Shown here: one piece after another, positions 63,147-64,000 of the stretch
Numbering within the stretch: position 1 is the stretch's first letter
How the letters are laid out: each line of letters starts with the position of its first letter
Translations under genes and position numbers: made by a program
Notes under the pieces: generated by a model
Seen by the model: only the letters and a program-made list of their open reading frames with translations
The model's database searches: none
Told to the model about the DNA's origin: nothing
NCBI GenBank assembly: GCA_947475245.1
Contig: CANJLW010000002.1
Coordinates: 124,001 to 188,000, forward strand
DNA: 64,000 nt
Direction of reading: 5' to 3'
From: Acetobacteraceae bacterium
GTDB taxonomy: Bacteria > Pseudomonadota > Alphaproteobacteria > Acetobacterales > Acetobacteraceae

Positions 63147-64000
63147 CTACGCTTTCCGAATCGAGTGGTCCGCCAGGTCTTCGATCGCCAAAATCAGCGC
63201 CGAATGGTCCAATTCGCCGCCGCCCTTGGCCGAACAAGCCGAAAACATCTGTTGTGCAACCGCCGTATTCGGCAACGACAGGTTGAGATCCTTGGCCGAG
63301 GACAGCGCCAGCGCGAGGTCCTTTTGATGCAGCCGAATCCGGAAGCCCGGATTAAACGTCCCGTTCAGCATGCGTTCGGCATGCACTTCCAGAATACGCG
63401 ACGACGCGAAGCCGCCCATCAGCGCCTGACGCACCTTCGCCGGATCGGCGCCCGCCTTCGACGCGAACACCAGCGCTTCCGAAACCGCCTGAATGTTCAG
63501 CGCGACGATGATCTGGTTGGCGACCTTGCAGGTCTGCCCGGTGCCGTTATCGGACCCGATATGGGTGATGTTCTTGCCCATCAGGTCGAACAGCGGCTTG
63601 GCGCGGGCGAACGCCGCGTCCGGCCCGCCGACCATGATCGTCAGGCTCGCGGCCTTCGCGCCGACCTCGCCGCCGGAGACCGGGGCATCGAGGTAGTCGC
63701 AGCCCAGCGCGTTGACCTTCGCCGCATACTCCTTGGTCGCGACCGGACTGATGGACGACATGTCGATCACCAGCGTACCGGCCTTCAGCCCCGCCGCCAC
63801 GCCGCCCGCGCCGAACAGCACACGCTCCACGTCGGGGGTGTCGGGCACCATCAGGATCACGACATCGGACTTCGCGGCGACCGCCGTCGCGTCGGCGACG
63901 ACTTCGGACACGGCGCGAATTTCCGCCGTCAGGCTGGCGCGTTCCGGAACGATCAGATCGTGCCCGCCATTCTTCAGATTAAGCGCCATCGGGCGACCCA
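63147..64000 (-). CDS. 3-hydroxyisobutyrate dehydrogenase family NAD(P)-dependent reductase (partial; start outside window)
   Basis: The frame continues to the window edge and lacks its N terminus; the visible part begins GRPMALNLKNGGHDL, the end of the Rossmann fingerprint. It has DVVILMVPDTPDVERVLFG, YLDAPVSGGEVGAKAASLTIMVGG with the substrate-binding Ser-Gly-Gly, and the catalytic lysine in TCKVANQIIVALN. It could be tartronate semialdehyde reductase (GarR/GlxR-like) or 3-hydroxyisobutyrate dehydrogenase. It is upstream of the XRE regulator on the same strand. Confidence 0.88.
   Translation of the reverse strand, partial: GRPMALNLKNGGHDLIVPERASLTAEIRAVSEVVADATAVAAKSDVVILMVPDTPDVERVLFGAGGVAAGLKAGTLVIDMSSISPVATKEYAAKVNALGCDYLDAPVSGGEVGAKAASLTIMVGGPDAAFARAKPLFDLMGKNITHIGSDNGTGQTCKVANQIIVALNIQAVSEALVFASKAGADPAKVRQALMGGFASSRILEVHAERMLNGTFNPGFRIRLHQKDLALALSSAKDLNLSLPNTAVAQQMFSACSAKGGGELDHSALILAIEDLADHSIRKA

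Overview
The window is GC-rich chromosomal DNA, densely packed with short operons and mostly strong Shine-Dalgarno sites. It reads as a core genome of an alphaproteobacterium, and the gene content would fit Rhodospirillales/Acetobacteraceae. That placement is an inference from gene content (Tim44-like protein, M16 peptidase next to thrC, GtrA/GT2 cluster, molybdenum storage protein); no rRNA, tRNA or integrated phage was seen to settle it.

Layout. 1-3.7 kb: envelope lipid genes (DUF374 acyltransferase, family 4 glycosyltransferase, LpxH-like phosphatase, divergent lipid kinase). 3.7-10.7 kb, minus strand: CoA-binding/MetY fusion, Tim44-like protein with a textbook terminator, TldE/PmbA, M16 peptidase and threonine synthase. 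10.9-16.1 kb, plus strand: a small cupredoxin-like protein with a secreted multicopper oxidase, then a methyltransferase tightly coupled to two molybdenum storage protein subunits. 16-25.9 kb: TrpD2-like protein, CbiX chelatase, lactonase, a histone-H1-like tail fused to a cupin, an SDR plus FAH-family pair resembling the deoxy-L-fuconate pathway, a small zinc-ribbon protein, a GT39 enzyme, a desaturase and a peptide-binding protein. 25.9-33.3 kb, minus strand: parC, recO, an AmpD-like amidase, a DjlA/TerB-like protein, a VOC protein, a lipoprotein and a second solute-binding protein. 33.4-37.1 kb: a YkgJ-type cysteine-cluster protein and a polysaccharide/glycolipid cluster (two GT2, a sugar transferase, GtrA).

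37.2-44.7 kb is a selenocysteine formate dehydrogenase locus. fdhA has an in-frame UGA followed at once by a recognisable bacterial SECIS hairpin, then come fdhB, the cytochrome b subunit, fdhE and selB. selA, selC and selD are not in the window, so the remaining selenocysteine machinery must lie elsewhere. The molybdenum storage genes about 21 kb upstream could serve this Mo enzyme.

44.8-51.3 kb: a NUDIX hydrolase, DUF4340, and a GldG/GldF/GldA-type ABC system, then a cytochrome P450 inactivated by a single TAG. 51.3-54.3 kb: an LLM flavin oxidoreductase, an M20 peptidase and a thioesterase. 54.33-55.04 kb holds the most unusual feature: three tandem units with an exact 239-bp period. Each has a stable hairpin, a strong ribosome binding site, a 23-codon ORF for a cationic amphipathic peptide, and a second hairpin whose stem is kept while its loop varies. 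55.1-64 kb: a zinc alcohol dehydrogenase, a phenylacetate trio (paaK, paaI, paaG), TsaC/Sua5, a hydantoinase A-type ATPase, an XRE regulator and the start-truncated end of a 3-hydroxyisobutyrate dehydrogenase-family reductase.
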